DNA of 64,000 bases from Rhizobiaceae bacterium (GCA_019635755.1 JAHBYW010000007.1:294374-358373); one strand, 5' to 3'; shown: positions 10,960-20,476, counted from the stretch's first letter. Notes: generated by a model from the sequence alone, not told the origin. Program-made: numbers and translations.

Positions 10960-11655
10960 ATGCGGGAGATAGTGTTCGACACCGAGACGACAGGCCTCGA
11001 CCAGCGCGAGGACCGCATCATCGAGCTCGGCTGCATCGAACTTTACAACCGCTTCCCGACCGGGCGGACCTTTCATCACTACATCAACCCGCAGGGCCGG
11101 TCGATCCACGCCGAAGCGCAGGCCGTGCACGGCATCACGATGGCCAGTCTGGCCGACAAGCCGACCTTCGACCGGCTGGCGACGGAGTTCGTCGCCTTCA
11201 TCGAGGGCGCCAGGCTGATCGCCCACAACGCCAATTTCGACATCGGATTCGTCAACGCGGAGCTGGGGCGCCTCGGTCACGCGCCGATCGGCATCGACCG
11301 GGTGGTCGACACGCTCGCCATCGCCAAGCGCAAGCATCCGATGGGGCCCAATTCGCTCGACGCGCTGTGCAAGCGCTATGGCATCGACAACAGCCGCCGC
11401 ACCAAGCACGGCGCGCTGCTCGATTCCGAGCTGCTCGCAGAGGTCTATATCGAGCTGATCGGCGGGCGCCAGGCCGCGCTGGGCCTTGAGGTCGTGGAGG
11501 TGGCGATCGGCGGCGGCGTGCTTGCTGCGGAGGGCTCGGTCAGCCGCAGGCCGGTTCCGTTGAGCCCGCGCCTCAGCGATGCGGACCTGCTTGCCCACGC
11601 CGCGATGGTGGCCGATCTCGGCGAAAAGGCGCTGTGGCGCAAATTTGCCGGCTGA
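10960..11655 (+). CDS. dnaQ: DNA polymerase III epsilon subunit (3'-5' proofreading exonuclease) DnaQ
   Basis: Proofreading subunit of the replicative polymerase. The 231-residue product shows Exo I FDTETTGLD, Exo II HNANFDIGF and an Exo III region with HGALLDSELL. The ATG at 10960 puts the Exo I motif at residues 5-11 as in relatives; an upstream in-frame start at 10906 would add an Arg-rich stretch with no family match. A CCAGGA about ten bases upstream may be the ribosome site. It converges on secB. Confidence 0.96.
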   Translation: MREIVFDTETTGLDQREDRIIELGCIELYNRFPTGRTFHHYINPQGRSIHAEAQAVHGITMASLADKPTFDRLATEFVAFIEGARLIAHNANFDIGFVNAELGRLGHAPIGIDRVVDTLAIAKRKHPMGPNSLDALCKRYGIDNSRRTKHGALLDSELLAEVYIELIGGRQAALGLEVVEVAIGGGVLAAEGSVSRRPVPLSPRLSDADLLAHAAMVADLGEKALWRKFAG

Positions 11656-11685
11656 CGAAGGCGGCCTGTCGGGCCGACCGGCGTA

Positions 11686-12183
11686 TCAGCTGACGGACAC
11701 CTTGGCCTTGGCCTGATCCTCGGCCAGCTTCTGCTGGAACATCTGGGCGAAGTCGATCGGGTCGAGCAGCAGCGGCGGGAAGCCGCCATTGCGGGTCGAT
11801 TCGGCGATGATCTGCCGCGCGAAGGGGAACAGCAGGCGCGGACACTCGATGAACAGCACCGGCAGCATGTGCTCCTGCGGAAAGCCGTCCAGCCGGAAGA
11901 CGCCGCCATACACCAGCTCGACGTTGAACAGGACTTCCTGCTCGAACTGGGCCTTGGCGTTGAGCGACAGGTTGACGTCGTAGTCCTTGTCCGACAGCGG
12001 GTTGGCCGCGACGTTGACGCTGATGTTGATGCCGGGTGCCTTCTCGCGGCCACGCAGCGAGTTCGGCGCGCCGGGGTTCTCGAAGGACAGGTCCTTCACG
12101 TACTGGGCAAGGATGTTGAGCTTGGGCTGAGCGCCGTTGCCGTTCTTCGCTGCGCCGGCAGGCGGCGTGGTTTCGTTGGCCAT
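11686..12183 (-). CDS. secB: Protein-export chaperone SecB
   Basis: Cytosolic tetrameric chaperone that holds precursors unfolded for SecA/SecYEG. The 165-residue product starts at ATG 12183 ([10 protein letters not shown]), has an Ala/Asn-rich lead, then [17 protein letters not shown], the conserved core, and [17 protein letters not shown] near the end. An AAGGA about nine bases upstream supports this start over an upstream start at 12267. Opposite strand to dnaQ, with 30 bases between stops. SecB near the origin is usual in this order. Confidence 0.96.
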   Translation of the reverse strand: MANETTPPAGAAKNGNGAQPKLNILAQYVKDLSFENPGAPNSLRGREKAPGINISVNVAANPLSDKDYDVNLSLNAKAQFEQEVLFNVELVYGGVFRLDGFPQEHMLPVLFIECPRLLFPFARQIIAESTRNGGFPPLLLDPIDFAQMFQQKLAEDQAKAKVSVS

Positions 12184-12324
12184 CAGGCGGAAATCCTTGT
12201 CTTGCGGGCCGGCCGTTGCGGGCCGGCGCGGGGCGTGCCCGGTCGAAAATCGCGGGTTCGCTAGCATGGCAGGGAGGGCAACACAAGTTTGGCGCCGCTT
12301 CCCGCGGCCCTTCGGCGCGCCGGT

Positions 12325-12807
12325 TCAGCGACCCTGACCGTCGTCGTCCAGTCGCGGCCGGCTGGCATGCGGCTCGGGCCGGCGCGCATAGTCCTCGGCG
12401 TCGAGGTCGATCGTACGGCCTCCGGCCGCCGGAAAGCCGAAGCTGAACATCGAGACCGTGCCGATCCGCGGGCGCAGGAAGCGCCAGGCGACGTCGCGGA
12501 TGGCGGGAATGAACAGCGCCAGCCCCACCACGTCGGTGATGAAGCCGGGCAGCAGCAGGAGGATGCCCGCCAGCATGATCATCGCGCCATGCGCGACCTC
12601 CCGGCCGGGATCGCGACGGGCCTCGACGTCGCGGCGGATGCGCTGCACGGCGCCGAACCCCTGGATCCGCAGCAGCACGGCCCCGGTGATCGTGGCCAGC
12701 ACGGTCAGCCCGAGCGTCGGCAGCACGCCGATCCAGCCGCCGACCACGATGAACACGGCGATCTCGAGGATCGGCAGGGCGAGCAGGAGGATCGGAAGCG
12801 GCGACAC
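12325..12807 (-). CDS. fxsA: FxsA-family membrane protein
   Basis: A 160-residue cytoplasmic membrane protein of the FxsA family; in E. coli, overproduction relieves exclusion of phage T7 by the F plasmid, but the normal function is unknown. It starts at GTG 12807. Three hydrophobic stretches are visible: residues about 3-26, 28-48 and 74-100 (LAGILLLLPGFITDVVGLAL is the family signature), then a charged tail. It lies between secB and the divergent Tim44-like gene. Confidence 0.9.
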   Translation of the reverse strand: MSPLPILLLALPILEIAVFIVVGGWIGVLPTLGLTVLATITGAVLLRIQGFGAVQRIRRDVEARRDPGREVAHGAMIMLAGILLLLPGFITDVVGLALFIPAIRDVAWRFLRPRIGTVSMFSFGFPAAGGRTIDLDAEDYARRPEPHASRPRLDDDGQGR

Positions 12808-12863
12808 GGTCTCGTCTGGCCTTATGGGGCTGAGGCCTCTATCTAGGGACTCGCGCCTGTGAT

Positions 12864-12892
12864 TTGAATGATCACGGTTTGCGTTCTATATG
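12864..12892 (+). promoter_or_regulatory. Candidate sigma-70 promoter for the Tim44-like gene
   Basis: TTGAAT (12864-12869), a 17-base spacer and TATATG (12887-12892) lie about 64 bases before the start at 12956. Each hexamer matches 4 of 6 consensus bases. Prediction only. Confidence 0.45.
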
Positions 12893-12955
12893 GATTGTTT
12901 GACGGGTATGCGCGCCCCTGCGCGGAGGCCGCTCACGATCTGATTGGCGGAAGTG

Positions 12956-13669
12956 ATGGAATTCTTCGATTTCGGCACGATTTTCTTCCTGGTCGCGGCC
13001 GTCGTGATCTTCATCCAGCTCCGCAACGTGCTGGGACGTCGCACCGGCAACGAACGTCCGCCGTTCGATCCCTATACGGCCGCGCGCACCCGCGAGAAGG
13101 ACGCCGCTGCCAACAAGCCGCAGGAGAACGTCGTCTCCCTGCCGCGCAAGAAGGCGACCGGCGAGGCCGAACCGTCGGCCTATACCCCCATCGATGCCAT
13201 CGCCAAGCCCGGGACCGACGTGAACAAGGGGCTTCGCGCAATCAAGGATGCCGATCCGACCTTCGATCCCAAGACGTTCGTCGACGGCGCCAAGATGGCC
13301 TATGAAATGATCGTGATGGCCTATGCCGACGGCGACCGCCGCACGCTGAAGAACCTGCTGTCGAAGGAAGTGTATGACGGTTTCGTCGCGGCGATCAGCG
13401 ACCGCGAGGGCCGGTCCGAGAAGATCCAATCCTCGTTCGTCGGCATCGACAAGGCCGAGATCGTCGGCGCCGAAATGAAGGGCGGCGAGGCTCACATCAC
13501 CCTGCGCATCGTCAGCGAACTTATCTCCGCCACGCGCGACGGCGCCGGGCAGGTCATCGACGGCGATCCCGAGACCGTCGCCGAGGTCAAGGACGTGTGG
13601 ACCTTCGCGCGTGACACGCGCTCACGCGACCCGAACTGGAAGCTGGTCGCCACCGAAGAGGAAGATTGA
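12956..13669 (+). CDS. Tim44/TimA-type membrane-anchored protein
   Basis: A 237-residue protein with one N-terminal transmembrane helix (FDFGTIFFLVAAVVIFIQL, about 4-22), a charged linker, and a C-terminal Tim44-like (calcium-dependent channel-fold) domain starting near DPTFDPKTFVDGAKMAYEMI. Bacterial relatives are linked to the inner membrane, but their exact role is unsettled. ATG 12956 follows GGCGGAAG; a TTG at 12944 is less likely. The gene heads a four-gene run with mltA, an Smr gene and an XRE regulator; 17 bases separate it from mltA. Confidence 0.88.
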   Translation: MEFFDFGTIFFLVAAVVIFIQLRNVLGRRTGNERPPFDPYTAARTREKDAAANKPQENVVSLPRKKATGEAEPSAYTPIDAIAKPGTDVNKGLRAIKDADPTFDPKTFVDGAKMAYEMIVMAYADGDRRTLKNLLSKEVYDGFVAAISDREGRSEKIQSSFVGIDKAEIVGAEMKGGEAHITLRIVSELISATRDGAGQVIDGDPETVAEVKDVWTFARDTRSRDPNWKLVATEEED

Positions 13670-13686
13670 GCGACGGAGGTCTGGCC

Positions 13687-14781
13687 GTGGGCCTCTCTCC
13701 GCTCCTCAGGCCGACATCCTTCGACGCCCTGCCGGGCTGGACCGACGACGACCCGGCCGAGGCGTTCGCCGCCTTCCGCCGCTCTGCCCTCCAGGAAACC
13801 GTCAAGCCCTACAAGACCGGCTCGCTCGGCATCGACCGTGATGCATTCGCGCCGTCCTATGAACTGGCGCGCAACACACCGTCGCTCGACTCCTCCGCCA
13901 GCCGCCGCTTCTTCGAAGCCCACTTCATTCCTCATCGCGTCGAGCCGAACGACCGGGCGCGCGGCTTCGTCACCGGCTTCTACGAGCCGGAAGTCGAGGC
14001 TCGACGGGAGCGCGGCGGCCGCTTCGTGGTGCCGCTCTATGCGCGGCCAGACGATCTCGTCGATGTCGACGACGCCAACCGGCCCTCCGGATTCGACCCC
14101 TATTTCGCCTTTGGGCGCCGGAGCGGACAGGGCATCGTGGAGTATTTCGACCGCGAGGCGATCGTCCGCGGCGCGCTGCAAGGACGTGGCCTGGAGATCG
14201 CCTGGCTGGAAAGCAAGGTCGACGCATTCTTCGTACAGGTTCAGGGGGCCGCGCGGCTGATCTTCCCGGACGGTGTTCGCCGGGTGACCTATGCCGCAAA
14301 GACGGGACACCGCTTTAACGGTCCCGGCCGCCGGCTTGCCGACCTCGGCGAAATTCCGCTGGCCGACGTCACGATGCAGTCGATCCGCCAGTGGTTCCGC
14401 GACCATCCCGACCGCATCGACGAGATCCTCTGGCACAACCGCTCCTATGTGTTCTTCCGCGAGGCGTCGGTCGACGATCCATCGCTCGGTCCGATCGCAG
14501 CGGCGAAGGTGCCGCTGACGCCCGGCCGGTCGGTCGCGGTCGACAGGCTGCTGCATACGTTCGGCACGCCGTTCTACATCGATGCGCCGGATCTCGGGGC
14601 TTTCGGCGGCGCGTCGTTCCGCCGCCTGATGATCGCACAGGACACCGGCTCTGCCATCGTCGGCAGTGCCCGCGGGGACCTGTTCGCCGGGTCCGGCGAC
14701 GCGGCGGGCGAGATCGCCGGCGTCGTCCGCGCCGATGCGGACTTCTTCGCGCTCGTCCCGCGCGCGCTCGCCGGTCGGTGA
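13687..14781 (+). CDS. mltA: MltA-type lytic murein transglycosylase
   Basis: Cleaves peptidoglycan glycan strands to 1,6-anhydro-muropeptides. The 364-residue product has the MltA domain (GFVTGFYEPEVEARRERGG to about 240), the RLIFPDGVRRVTYAAKTG block, and a 3D-like domain with the Asp-rich QDTGSAIVGSARGDLFAGSG near the C terminus. GTG 13687 is chosen because GGAGG lies seven bases before it; a TTG at 13666 overlaps the previous stop. No clear signal peptide or lipobox is visible at this start, which is odd for an outer-membrane enzyme, so the true N terminus or export route is uncertain. Confidence 0.9.
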   Translation: MGLSPLLRPTSFDALPGWTDDDPAEAFAAFRRSALQETVKPYKTGSLGIDRDAFAPSYELARNTPSLDSSASRRFFEAHFIPHRVEPNDRARGFVTGFYEPEVEARRERGGRFVVPLYARPDDLVDVDDANRPSGFDPYFAFGRRSGQGIVEYFDREAIVRGALQGRGLEIAWLESKVDAFFVQVQGAARLIFPDGVRRVTYAAKTGHRFNGPGRRLADLGEIPLADVTMQSIRQWFRDHPDRIDEILWHNRSYVFFREASVDDPSLGPIAAAKVPLTPGRSVAVDRLLHTFGTPFYIDAPDLGAFGGASFRRLMIAQDTGSAIVGSARGDLFAGSGDAAGEIAGVVRADADFFALVPRALAGR

Positions 14782-14784
14782 CGC

Positions 14785-15345
14785 GTGGCGCGCGGTTCGG
14801 CCGGGACCCTGAGCGACGAGGATCGCATCCTCTGGCACCGCGTCGCCAAGACGGCGACGCCGCTCAAGGGCAAGGGCGTGCCGGAGGAGATGCGCGAGGA
14901 GGAGCGCCGTTTCGAAGAGATGCTGGCCGGCGCGACCGGCGCGCCGGCGAAGGCCGAGGCGCCTCTCCCCCCGCCGCAGCCGGCGACGCCCAGGCGCGGA
15001 GTCGAGCAGCATGCCTTCGATCCCCAGACGCGCGACAAGCTGGCGAAGGGCCGCCTGTCGATCGGCGGCACGGTCGACCTGCACGGCATGACGCAGAACG
15101 AGGCGCACGGCCTGCTGCTCTCCTTCCTCGGCCGGGCGCACGCCGCGGGGCTTCGCTACGTGCTGGTGATCACCGGCAAGGGCGCCTCCTTCGGCAGCGA
15201 GGGCGCGCTGAAGCGCGCCGTGCCCAACTGGCTGGCCACGCCGCCCTTCCGCATGCTGGTCTCGGGACACGAAACGGCCGCACGCCACCACGGCGGCGGC
15301 GGTGCCCTCTATCTAAGGCTTCGGCGCAGCCAGGCGCGCCCATGA
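14785..15345 (+). CDS. Smr/MutS2-C domain protein
   Basis: A 186-residue protein with a disordered, Pro/Ala-rich N-terminal part and a C-terminal Smr domain, from about residue 95. The DLHG motif (VDLHGMTQNEA), ITGKG, and GALYLRLRR are present; such domains often have nuclease activity, unproven here. GTG start at 14785, three bases after mltA. It overlaps the next gene by ATGA, so the pair is coupled. Found after mltA in many rhizobia. Confidence 0.9.
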   Translation: MARGSAGTLSDEDRILWHRVAKTATPLKGKGVPEEMREEERRFEEMLAGATGAPAKAEAPLPPPQPATPRRGVEQHAFDPQTRDKLAKGRLSIGGTVDLHGMTQNEAHGLLLSFLGRAHAAGLRYVLVITGKGASFGSEGALKRAVPNWLATPPFRMLVSGHETAARHHGGGGALYLRLRRSQARP

Positions 15346-15722
15346 CCCCCTTCGGCGAACGGGTCCGCGACCTCCGGCGCCAGCGCGGCATCTCGCAGAA
15401 GCGCATGGCCGCCGACCTCGGCGTCTCGGCGGCCTATCTGTCGGCGCTGGAGCACGGCCGGCGCGGTGCGCCGACCTGGGCGCTCCTGCAGAAGATCATC
15501 GGCTACTTCAACATCATCTGGGACGAGGCCGAGGAGCTGCAGCGCCTGGCCGCGGTCTCGCATCCGCGCGCCGTTGTCGACACGGCCGGTCTGTCGCCGG
15601 CGGCGACGGCTCTCGCCAATCGGCTTGCCGGCGCGATCGCCGAGCTGAGCGAAGCGGACATCTCCGCGCTCGACCGCTGCCTGGACGAGGCGCTGTCGAG
15701 CCGTCGCGCAAAGGCGAAATGA
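15342..15722 (+). CDS. Small XRE-family helix-turn-helix regulator
   Basis: A 126-residue protein with an N-terminal helix-turn-helix (about residues 6-65: RQRGISQKRMAADLGVSAAY then LEHGRRGAPTW) and a helical C-terminal part ending in SSRRAKAK. It overlaps the Smr stop by four bases and ends the Tim44-mltA-Smr run. Targets are unknown; regulation of the operon is a guess from position only. Confidence 0.87.
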   Translation: MTPFGERVRDLRRQRGISQKRMAADLGVSAAYLSALEHGRRGAPTWALLQKIIGYFNIIWDEAEELQRLAAVSHPRAVVDTAGLSPAATALANRLAGAIAELSEADISALDRCLDEALSSRRAKAK

Positions 15723-15760
15723 TGGGTGGATGCCGCGCAGCCGCGCGGCGCGAACCGCGT

Positions 15761-16711
15761 CTAGAAGAGCGCCTGGAGTTCCGCCAGCTTCTCGTTGACG
15801 AGCCAGCCGTAGTAGTTCTCCTCTGGCAGCCGCGGTGCTTCGCCGCGGGCTTCGCGATCCCGGTTCTCGGCACGCAACGCGTAGGCGCGTGCCTCCGGGT
15901 TGCCGACATTGTAGAGCGTGGCGGTGATGCCGGGATTCTGCGAGATGTCGAACCCGGCGATGTCGCGATAGGCGTCGATCGATGCGCGGAGCGTCGCGGC
16001 GACATAGGCCAGCGTGAGGTCCGGATTCATGATCGTCTCGTAGACGCGTTGCGGGTTGGTCTCGGTCAGGCGGGGAAACCCGGAGACGTCGTGCACGATG
16101 TCGCTCATCTGTAGCGCGGTCAGCGGGTTGAGCTGGCCGATGCCGAACGTCTGTCCGGCGTAGAAGGGCTGGAAGAAGACGGCGCTGAATCGGTTGTTGG
16201 GGAAGGCCGTGCCGCCCACGGTCTTGCCGCGGAAGTTCTTTTCCCAGATGCGTTCGCGGCAGGTCCACAGTTCGTAGCTGCCGCCGCCGCAACTGGCGAA
16301 ATCCGGCCGCTGGACAAAGTCCGCGATGTCCTCGCCCTCATATTTGAAAGCAAACTGCTGGCCGAGATAGGAGACCGCCTTCACATAATAGGTCTGCAGC
16401 CTGTCATAGGCGTCGACATTGTAGGTGTGCTCGCCGACGATCGCGCCGACGATGTGCATCGGGTCGATGCCGTAGGCCGCGGCCTCCTCGACGATCTTGC
16501 TGCGCAGCTTGCGGTCGTTCTTCAGCAGCGCATAGACCTTGAGATATTTGGCTTCGTAGCTCGACTTCGTCGCCTTGGTGCGCGAGGCGGAGCCAGCGGG
16601 GACGCCGGGCTGCTCGGCATGCCGGTTGCCCGGGGGCACGACGGTCTGCGCCATCGCCGCCGAAGGCAGGAGGAACGCGGCGAGCAGCAGCGATGCGAGG
16701 AGATGCTTCAT
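15761..16711 (-). CDS. DUF1402 family exported protein
   Basis: A 316-residue protein with an N-terminal signal peptide (MKHLLASLLLAAFLLPSAAM, likely cut near AMA-Q). The mature part has a helical core with GIDPMHIVGAIVGEHTYNVD, an FGIGQLNPLTALQMSDI block and two Cys in CGGGSYELWTC. The region around IVGAIVGEH recalls lysozyme-fold transglycosylases, but that is an impression, not a homology result. ATG 16711 is used since the signal peptide begins there; a start at 16747 is upstream. Function unknown. Confidence 0.85.
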   Translation of the reverse strand: MKHLLASLLLAAFLLPSAAMAQTVVPPGNRHAEQPGVPAGSASRTKATKSSYEAKYLKVYALLKNDRKLRSKIVEEAAAYGIDPMHIVGAIVGEHTYNVDAYDRLQTYYVKAVSYLGQQFAFKYEGEDIADFVQRPDFASCGGGSYELWTCRERIWEKNFRGKTVGGTAFPNNRFSAVFFQPFYAGQTFGIGQLNPLTALQMSDIVHDVSGFPRLTETNPQRVYETIMNPDLTLAYVAATLRASIDAYRDIAGFDISQNPGITATLYNVGNPEARAYALRAENRDREARGEAPRLPEENYYGWLVNEKLAELQALF

Positions 16712-16765
16712 CGGCGACGAATATCGGCTGGGTTGTACGTCGCGCAACCTAGGCGGGCCCCCTGG

Positions 16766-16802
16766 AAAAGTCGAGCGCGCCCGGCCGCCCGGCCGGACGC
16801 GC
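16766..16802 (-). terminator. Candidate intrinsic terminator after hslU
   Basis: A 12-pair stem (16775-16786 with 16791-16802, one G-U pair in the RNA) closes on a GGGC loop, followed on the minus strand by TCGAC and TTTT. It lies 19 bases beyond the hslU stop. Strong stem, short T-run. Confidence 0.6.
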
Positions 16803-16820
16803 TGTGTCTGAGAGCTTCCC

Positions 16821-18131
16821 TTACAGGATGAATCTCGACAAATCTGTGTTCTTCGCCAGATCGCCGACGTGCTTCTTCACATAGGCCGCATCGATCGTGG
16901 TCTCGGAACCGGACTGGTCCGGCGCCGTGAAGGAGATGTCGTCCAGCACCCGCTCCATTACCGTCTGCAGACGCCGGGCGCCGATGTTCTCGACGCTGGC
17001 GTTGAGGTCGACGGCGATCCCGGCCAGCGAGTCGATCGCGTCCGGGGTGAAATCCAGCGTCACGCCTTCCGTTTGCATCAGTGCGACATACTGCTTGATG
17101 AGGCTGGCCTCCGTCTCGGTCAGGATGCGGACGAAGTCCTCCTTCTCCAGGGCGCGCAATTCCACGCGGATCGGCAGGCGGCCTTGAAGCTCGGGCAGCA
17201 GATCGGACGGTTTCGACACGTGGAACGCGCCCGACGCGATGAACAGGATGTGATCCGTCTTGATCGGTCCATACTTGGTCGCGACCATCGTGCCCTCGAC
17301 GAGCGGCAGCAGGTCGCGCTGCACGCCCTCGCGCGACGGGCCGCCCGAAATGTCCGAGCGCGCCGCGATCTTGTCGATCTCGTCAAGGAACACGATGCCG
17401 TCGTTCTCGGCCGATTCGAGCGCGCGGCGCACCACCTCGTCCTGGTCGAGCAACTTGTCGGACTCGTCGTTGACGAGCACGTCGTAGGACTCCTTGACGG
17501 TCGTCTTGCGGGTCTTGGTGCGCTTGCCGCCCATCGCCTTCGACAGCATCTCGTTGATGTTCATAACGCCGATATTGGCGCCCGGCATGCCAGGGATCTC
17601 GAAGCTCGGCATGCCGCCGGTGCCGGTGTCGGCCACCTCGATTTCGATCTCCTTGTCGTCCAGCTCGTTGTCGCGCAACCGCTTGCGGAACGAATCGCGC
17701 GTCGCCGGGCTGGCCGTCTTGCCTACCAGCGCGTCGAGCACCCGCTCCTCCGCGTTGACATGGGCGCGCGCCTTGACGTCCTCGCGCATCTTCTCGCGCG
17801 TCAGTCCGATCGCGGTCTCGACCAGGTCGCGCACGATCTGCTCGACGTCGCGGCCGACATAGCCGACCTCGGTGAACTTGGTGGCCTCGACCTTGATGAA
17901 CGGCGCGCCCGCGAGCTTGGCCAGGCGGCGGGAGATCTCCGTCTTACCAACGCCGGTCGGCCCGATCATCAGGATGTTTTTCGGCATTACCTCTTCGCGC
18001 ATCTGGCCTTCCAGCTGCTGGCGGCGCCAGCGGTTGCGCAACGCGATCGCGACGGCGCGCTTGGCGTCCTTCTGGCCGATGATGTAGCGGTCGAGTTCGG
18101 AAACGATCTCGCGGGGGGAGAATGTGGTCAT
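16821..18131 (-). CDS. hslU: HslU, ATPase subunit of the HslUV protease
   Basis: AAA+ unfoldase that feeds proteins to HslV. The 436-residue product starts [19 protein letters not shown], has Walker [15 protein letters not shown], the [14 protein letters not shown] pore-loop segment, an intermediate I-domain, Walker [13 protein letters not shown], and the C-terminal LSRFIL that docks into HslV. ATG 18131 overlaps the stop of the acetyltransferase gene by ATGA. The frame is open further upstream only as shadow. Confidence 0.98.
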   Translation of the reverse strand: MTTFSPREIVSELDRYIIGQKDAKRAVAIALRNRWRRQQLEGQMREEVMPKNILMIGPTGVGKTEISRRLAKLAGAPFIKVEATKFTEVGYVGRDVEQIVRDLVETAIGLTREKMREDVKARAHVNAEERVLDALVGKTASPATRDSFRKRLRDNELDDKEIEIEVADTGTGGMPSFEIPGMPGANIGVMNINEMLSKAMGGKRTKTRKTTVKESYDVLVNDESDKLLDQDEVVRRALESAENDGIVFLDEIDKIAARSDISGGPSREGVQRDLLPLVEGTMVATKYGPIKTDHILFIASGAFHVSKPSDLLPELQGRLPIRVELRALEKEDFVRILTETEASLIKQYVALMQTEGVTLDFTPDAIDSLAGIAVDLNASVENIGARRLQTVMERVLDDISFTAPDQSGSETTIDAAYVKKHVGDLAKNTDLSRFIL

Positions 18132-18640
18132 GATCCTGTCTCTTCCGGCGCGTCCCTCTTCATCATCAGGGCCGGCCCGTAAATGGTTGTTCTCGTGTCG
18201 AAGGCCGTGAAGCCGGCCTTCTCGTAGGCGCGGATCGCCCTGGCGTTGGCGGGATCGGGGTCGATGACCAGCCGCGGGGTGCCTTCCGCGAACAGCATCG
18301 CGGCGAACTGGCGAAGCGCGGCCGAACCGTGACCCTTGCCGACGAGGTCCGGCTCGCCGATCGACAGGTCGATGCCCAGCGTCCCCATCGGCTGGTCCTG
18401 ATAGGGATGCCCGTCCTCGAGATGCGGGTCGTAGCTTTGCAGGTAGCCGATCGGTTTGCCGTCCAGCTCCAGGATCAGCGGCTCGGTCGCGACGTCGTCG
18501 ATGGCCTGCTCGATCTCGGCCAGGGCTTCGCCCGGATCGCCCCACCATTCCCGCAGATGCGGTTCGGCGAGCCAGCGGCCGATCGTCGGCAGATCCCGCG
18601 GCGTCACGGCGCGGAACCCGTAGCGCGGCTCACGCGGCAT
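18128..18640 (-). CDS. GNAT acetyltransferase resembling AAC(6')-type enzymes, between hslV and hslU
   Basis: A 170-residue GNAT protein with a motif order that recalls aminoglycoside 6'-N-acetyltransferases: [39 protein letters not shown] (acetyl-CoA loop), and [18 protein letters not shown]. The natural substrate is unknown; siderophore-type or peptide substrates are equally possible. ATG 18640 overlaps the hslV end by 11 bases and the stop overlaps the hslU start by four, so hslV, this gene and hslU form one coupled run. It should not be read as a resistance gene without testing. Confidence 0.88.
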   Translation of the reverse strand: MPREPRYGFRAVTPRDLPTIGRWLAEPHLREWWGDPGEALAEIEQAIDDVATEPLILELDGKPIGYLQSYDPHLEDGHPYQDQPMGTLGIDLSIGEPDLVGKGHGSAALRQFAAMLFAEGTPRLVIDPDPANARAIRAYEKAGFTAFDTRTTIYGPALMMKRDAPEETGS

Positions 18641-19178
18641 CGAGGGCTTCCAGCACGACGCTCCTGTTGGTGTAGACACAGATGTCGGCAGCGATCTCCA
18701 TCGCCTTGCGGGCGATGTCCTCGGCATTCTTGTCCGTGTCCATCAGCGCCCGGGCCGCGGCAAGCGCGTAGTTGCCGCCCGACCCGATCGCCATGACGCC
18801 GAACTCCGGCTCAAGCACGTCGCCGGTGCCCGTCAGCGCCAGCGAGACGTTCTTGTCGGCGACCAGCATCATCGCTTCAAGGCGGCGCAGGTAGCGGTCA
18901 GTGCGCCAGTCCTTGGCCAGTTCGACGCAGGCGCGCGTCAGCTGTTCGGGATATTGTTCGAGCTTCGCCTCGAGGCGCTCCAGCAGGGTGAAGGCGTCGG
19001 CCGTGGCGCCGGCGAAACCGGCAATGACGTTGCCCTTGCCGATACGGCGGACCTTCCTGGCGTTGCCCTTCATGATTGTCTGGCCGAGACTCACCTGGCC
19101 ATCGCCAGCGATGACGACCTTGCCGGCCTTGCGCACGGTCACGATTGTGGTGCCGTGCATCACGATTTCATTCGACAT
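18630..19178 (-). CDS. hslV: HslV, peptidase subunit of the HslUV protease
   Basis: Threonine peptidase forming the proteolytic core of HslUV. The 182-residue precursor [16 protein letters not shown] would be cut before Thr10 to expose the catalytic N-terminal Thr, a longer leader than the single Met of E. coli. [20 protein letters not shown] and [14 protein letters not shown] are family blocks. It overlaps the acetyltransferase gene by 11 bases and is divergent from hisB with 205 bases between. Confidence 0.97.
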   Translation of the reverse strand: MSNEIVMHGTTIVTVRKAGKVVIAGDGQVSLGQTIMKGNARKVRRIGKGNVIAGFAGATADAFTLLERLEAKLEQYPEQLTRACVELAKDWRTDRYLRRLEAMMLVADKNVSLALTGTGDVLEPEFGVMAIGSGGNYALAAARALMDTDKNAEDIARKAMEIAADICVYTNRSVVLEALDAA

Positions 19179-19383
19179 TCTTGCTCCGATTCGTGCGGTC
19201 CCGGGTCGGCGATCCGCGCGGTACGAGTTTGGTAGCAGCTTATGTATGATCCGCCGGCCGCATTGCAAACGGGCGGCGCGCATCCGGTTTACCCCGTTCG
19301 CCACCTCCAGCCGCAAACGCTGGAGTTTCATGGACCCCGCTGTTAGAAGGCTCGCGCCCTTGAACGGCACGATGGAGACTGCG

Positions 19384-19995
19384 ATGGCTCCGGCCAGCAA
19401 CGGACGCAAGGCGAGCGTCAGCCGCAAGACCAAGGAAACCGAGATTTCGGTCGCCGTCGATCTCGATGGCACCGGCCGGTTCGAAGTGTCGACCGGCGTC
19501 GGCTTTTTCGACCACATGCTGGAACAGCTGTCGCGCCATTCGCTGATCGACATGACGGTCAAGGCGAAGGGCGATCTGCACATCGACGACCATCACACGG
19601 TGGAGGATGTCGGCATCGCGCTCGGCCAGGCAATCGCCAAGGCGCTCGGCGAGCGTCGCGGCATCACCCGCTACGCCTCGCTCGACCTCGCCATGGACGA
19701 GACGCTGACGCGCGCCGCCGTCGATGTGTCGGGCCGTCCGTTCCTGGTCTGGAACGTCGCGTTCTCGTCGCCGAAAGTCGGCACCTTCGACACCGAACTG
19801 GTGCGCGAATTCTTTCAGGCGCTGGCGCAGAACGCCGGCATCACGCTGCACGTCAATTCGGTCTATTTCGCCAACAACCATCACCTTGCCGAGACCTGCT
19901 TCAAGGCGGTGGCGCGTGTTCTGCGGGTCGCCTTCGAGCAGGATCCCCGCCAGGCGGGCGCGATCCCCTCGACCAAGGGCACGCTGAAGGGCTGA
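19384..19995 (+). CDS. hisB: Imidazoleglycerol-phosphate dehydratase HisB
   Basis: Dehydrates imidazoleglycerol phosphate in histidine synthesis. The 203-residue product has the metal-binding HHTVED and NNHHLAE motifs, [16 protein letters not shown] and a usual C terminus. ATG 19384 follows GGAG by six bases; an in-frame ATG at 19372 is possible. It is the plain dehydratase, not the bifunctional enterobacterial form. First gene of hisB-DUF2628-hisH-hisA-hisF-hisE-coaA. Confidence 0.97.
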   Translation: MAPASNGRKASVSRKTKETEISVAVDLDGTGRFEVSTGVGFFDHMLEQLSRHSLIDMTVKAKGDLHIDDHHTVEDVGIALGQAIAKALGERRGITRYASLDLAMDETLTRAAVDVSGRPFLVWNVAFSSPKVGTFDTELVREFFQALAQNAGITLHVNSVYFANNHHLAETCFKAVARVLRVAFEQDPRQAGAIPSTKGTLKG

Positions 19996-19999
19996 ACCC

Positions 20000-20476
20000 A
20001 TGGCCAGCTTCGTCGTGATGACCGCGCCCGGGCGACCCGGCCCCGACGGACCTGAGGCCGCCTTTGTGCGCGACGGCTTCGCGTTCCTCGCCTTCCTCGT
20101 CCCGGCGCTCTGGCTGCTCTGGCACCGCCTGTGGGTCGAGGCGCTCGTCGCCGTCGCGATCGCGCTGGGCGTGTCGCTGCTCGGCACGCTCTCCGGCTAC
20201 GCGGTCGCCGGCTCGCTCCTGTCGCTGCTGGTGTCGATCTATGTCGGACTGGAGGGCGCGGCGCTCCGGATCGCCGCGCTGCGCCGTCGCGGTTGGGCGG
20301 AATGGGGCGTGGTCGAGGCGGACACCGCCGAGGACGCCGAGACGAAATTCGTGTTCGAGATGGACGGTCTCCCGGCGGCGGAGCCGGCCAGTCCCGCCGC
20401 GCCGGCGATGCGCTCCTTTGCCCGACCGGCATCGGCGCCCGGGCCGGGATTGCTGCTGAATCCGGGCAACCGGTAG
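20000..20476 (+). CDS. DUF2628 domain membrane protein inside the histidine operon
   Basis: A 158-residue protein beginning [12 protein letters not shown] with two to three hydrophobic helices (about residues 27-45, 48-66 and 68-85), then a polar C-terminal tail rich in Pro/Ala. It matches the DUF2628 pattern; function unknown. It is packed between hisB (4-base gap) and hisH (no gap), so it is surely co-transcribed. No sign of an enzyme active site was seen. Confidence 0.85.
   Translation: MASFVVMTAPGRPGPDGPEAAFVRDGFAFLAFLVPALWLLWHRLWVEALVAVAIALGVSLLGTLSGYAVAGSLLSLLVSIYVGLEGAALRIAALRRRGWAEWGVVEADTAEDAETKFVFEMDGLPAAEPASPAAPAMRSFARPASAPGPGLLLNPGNR

Noticed and set aside
18128..18640. Reading the AAC(6')-like gene as an aminoglycoside resistance gene
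   Set aside because: No mobile element or base-composition change surrounds it, and it is embedded in hslVU. Substrate cannot be assigned from motifs.
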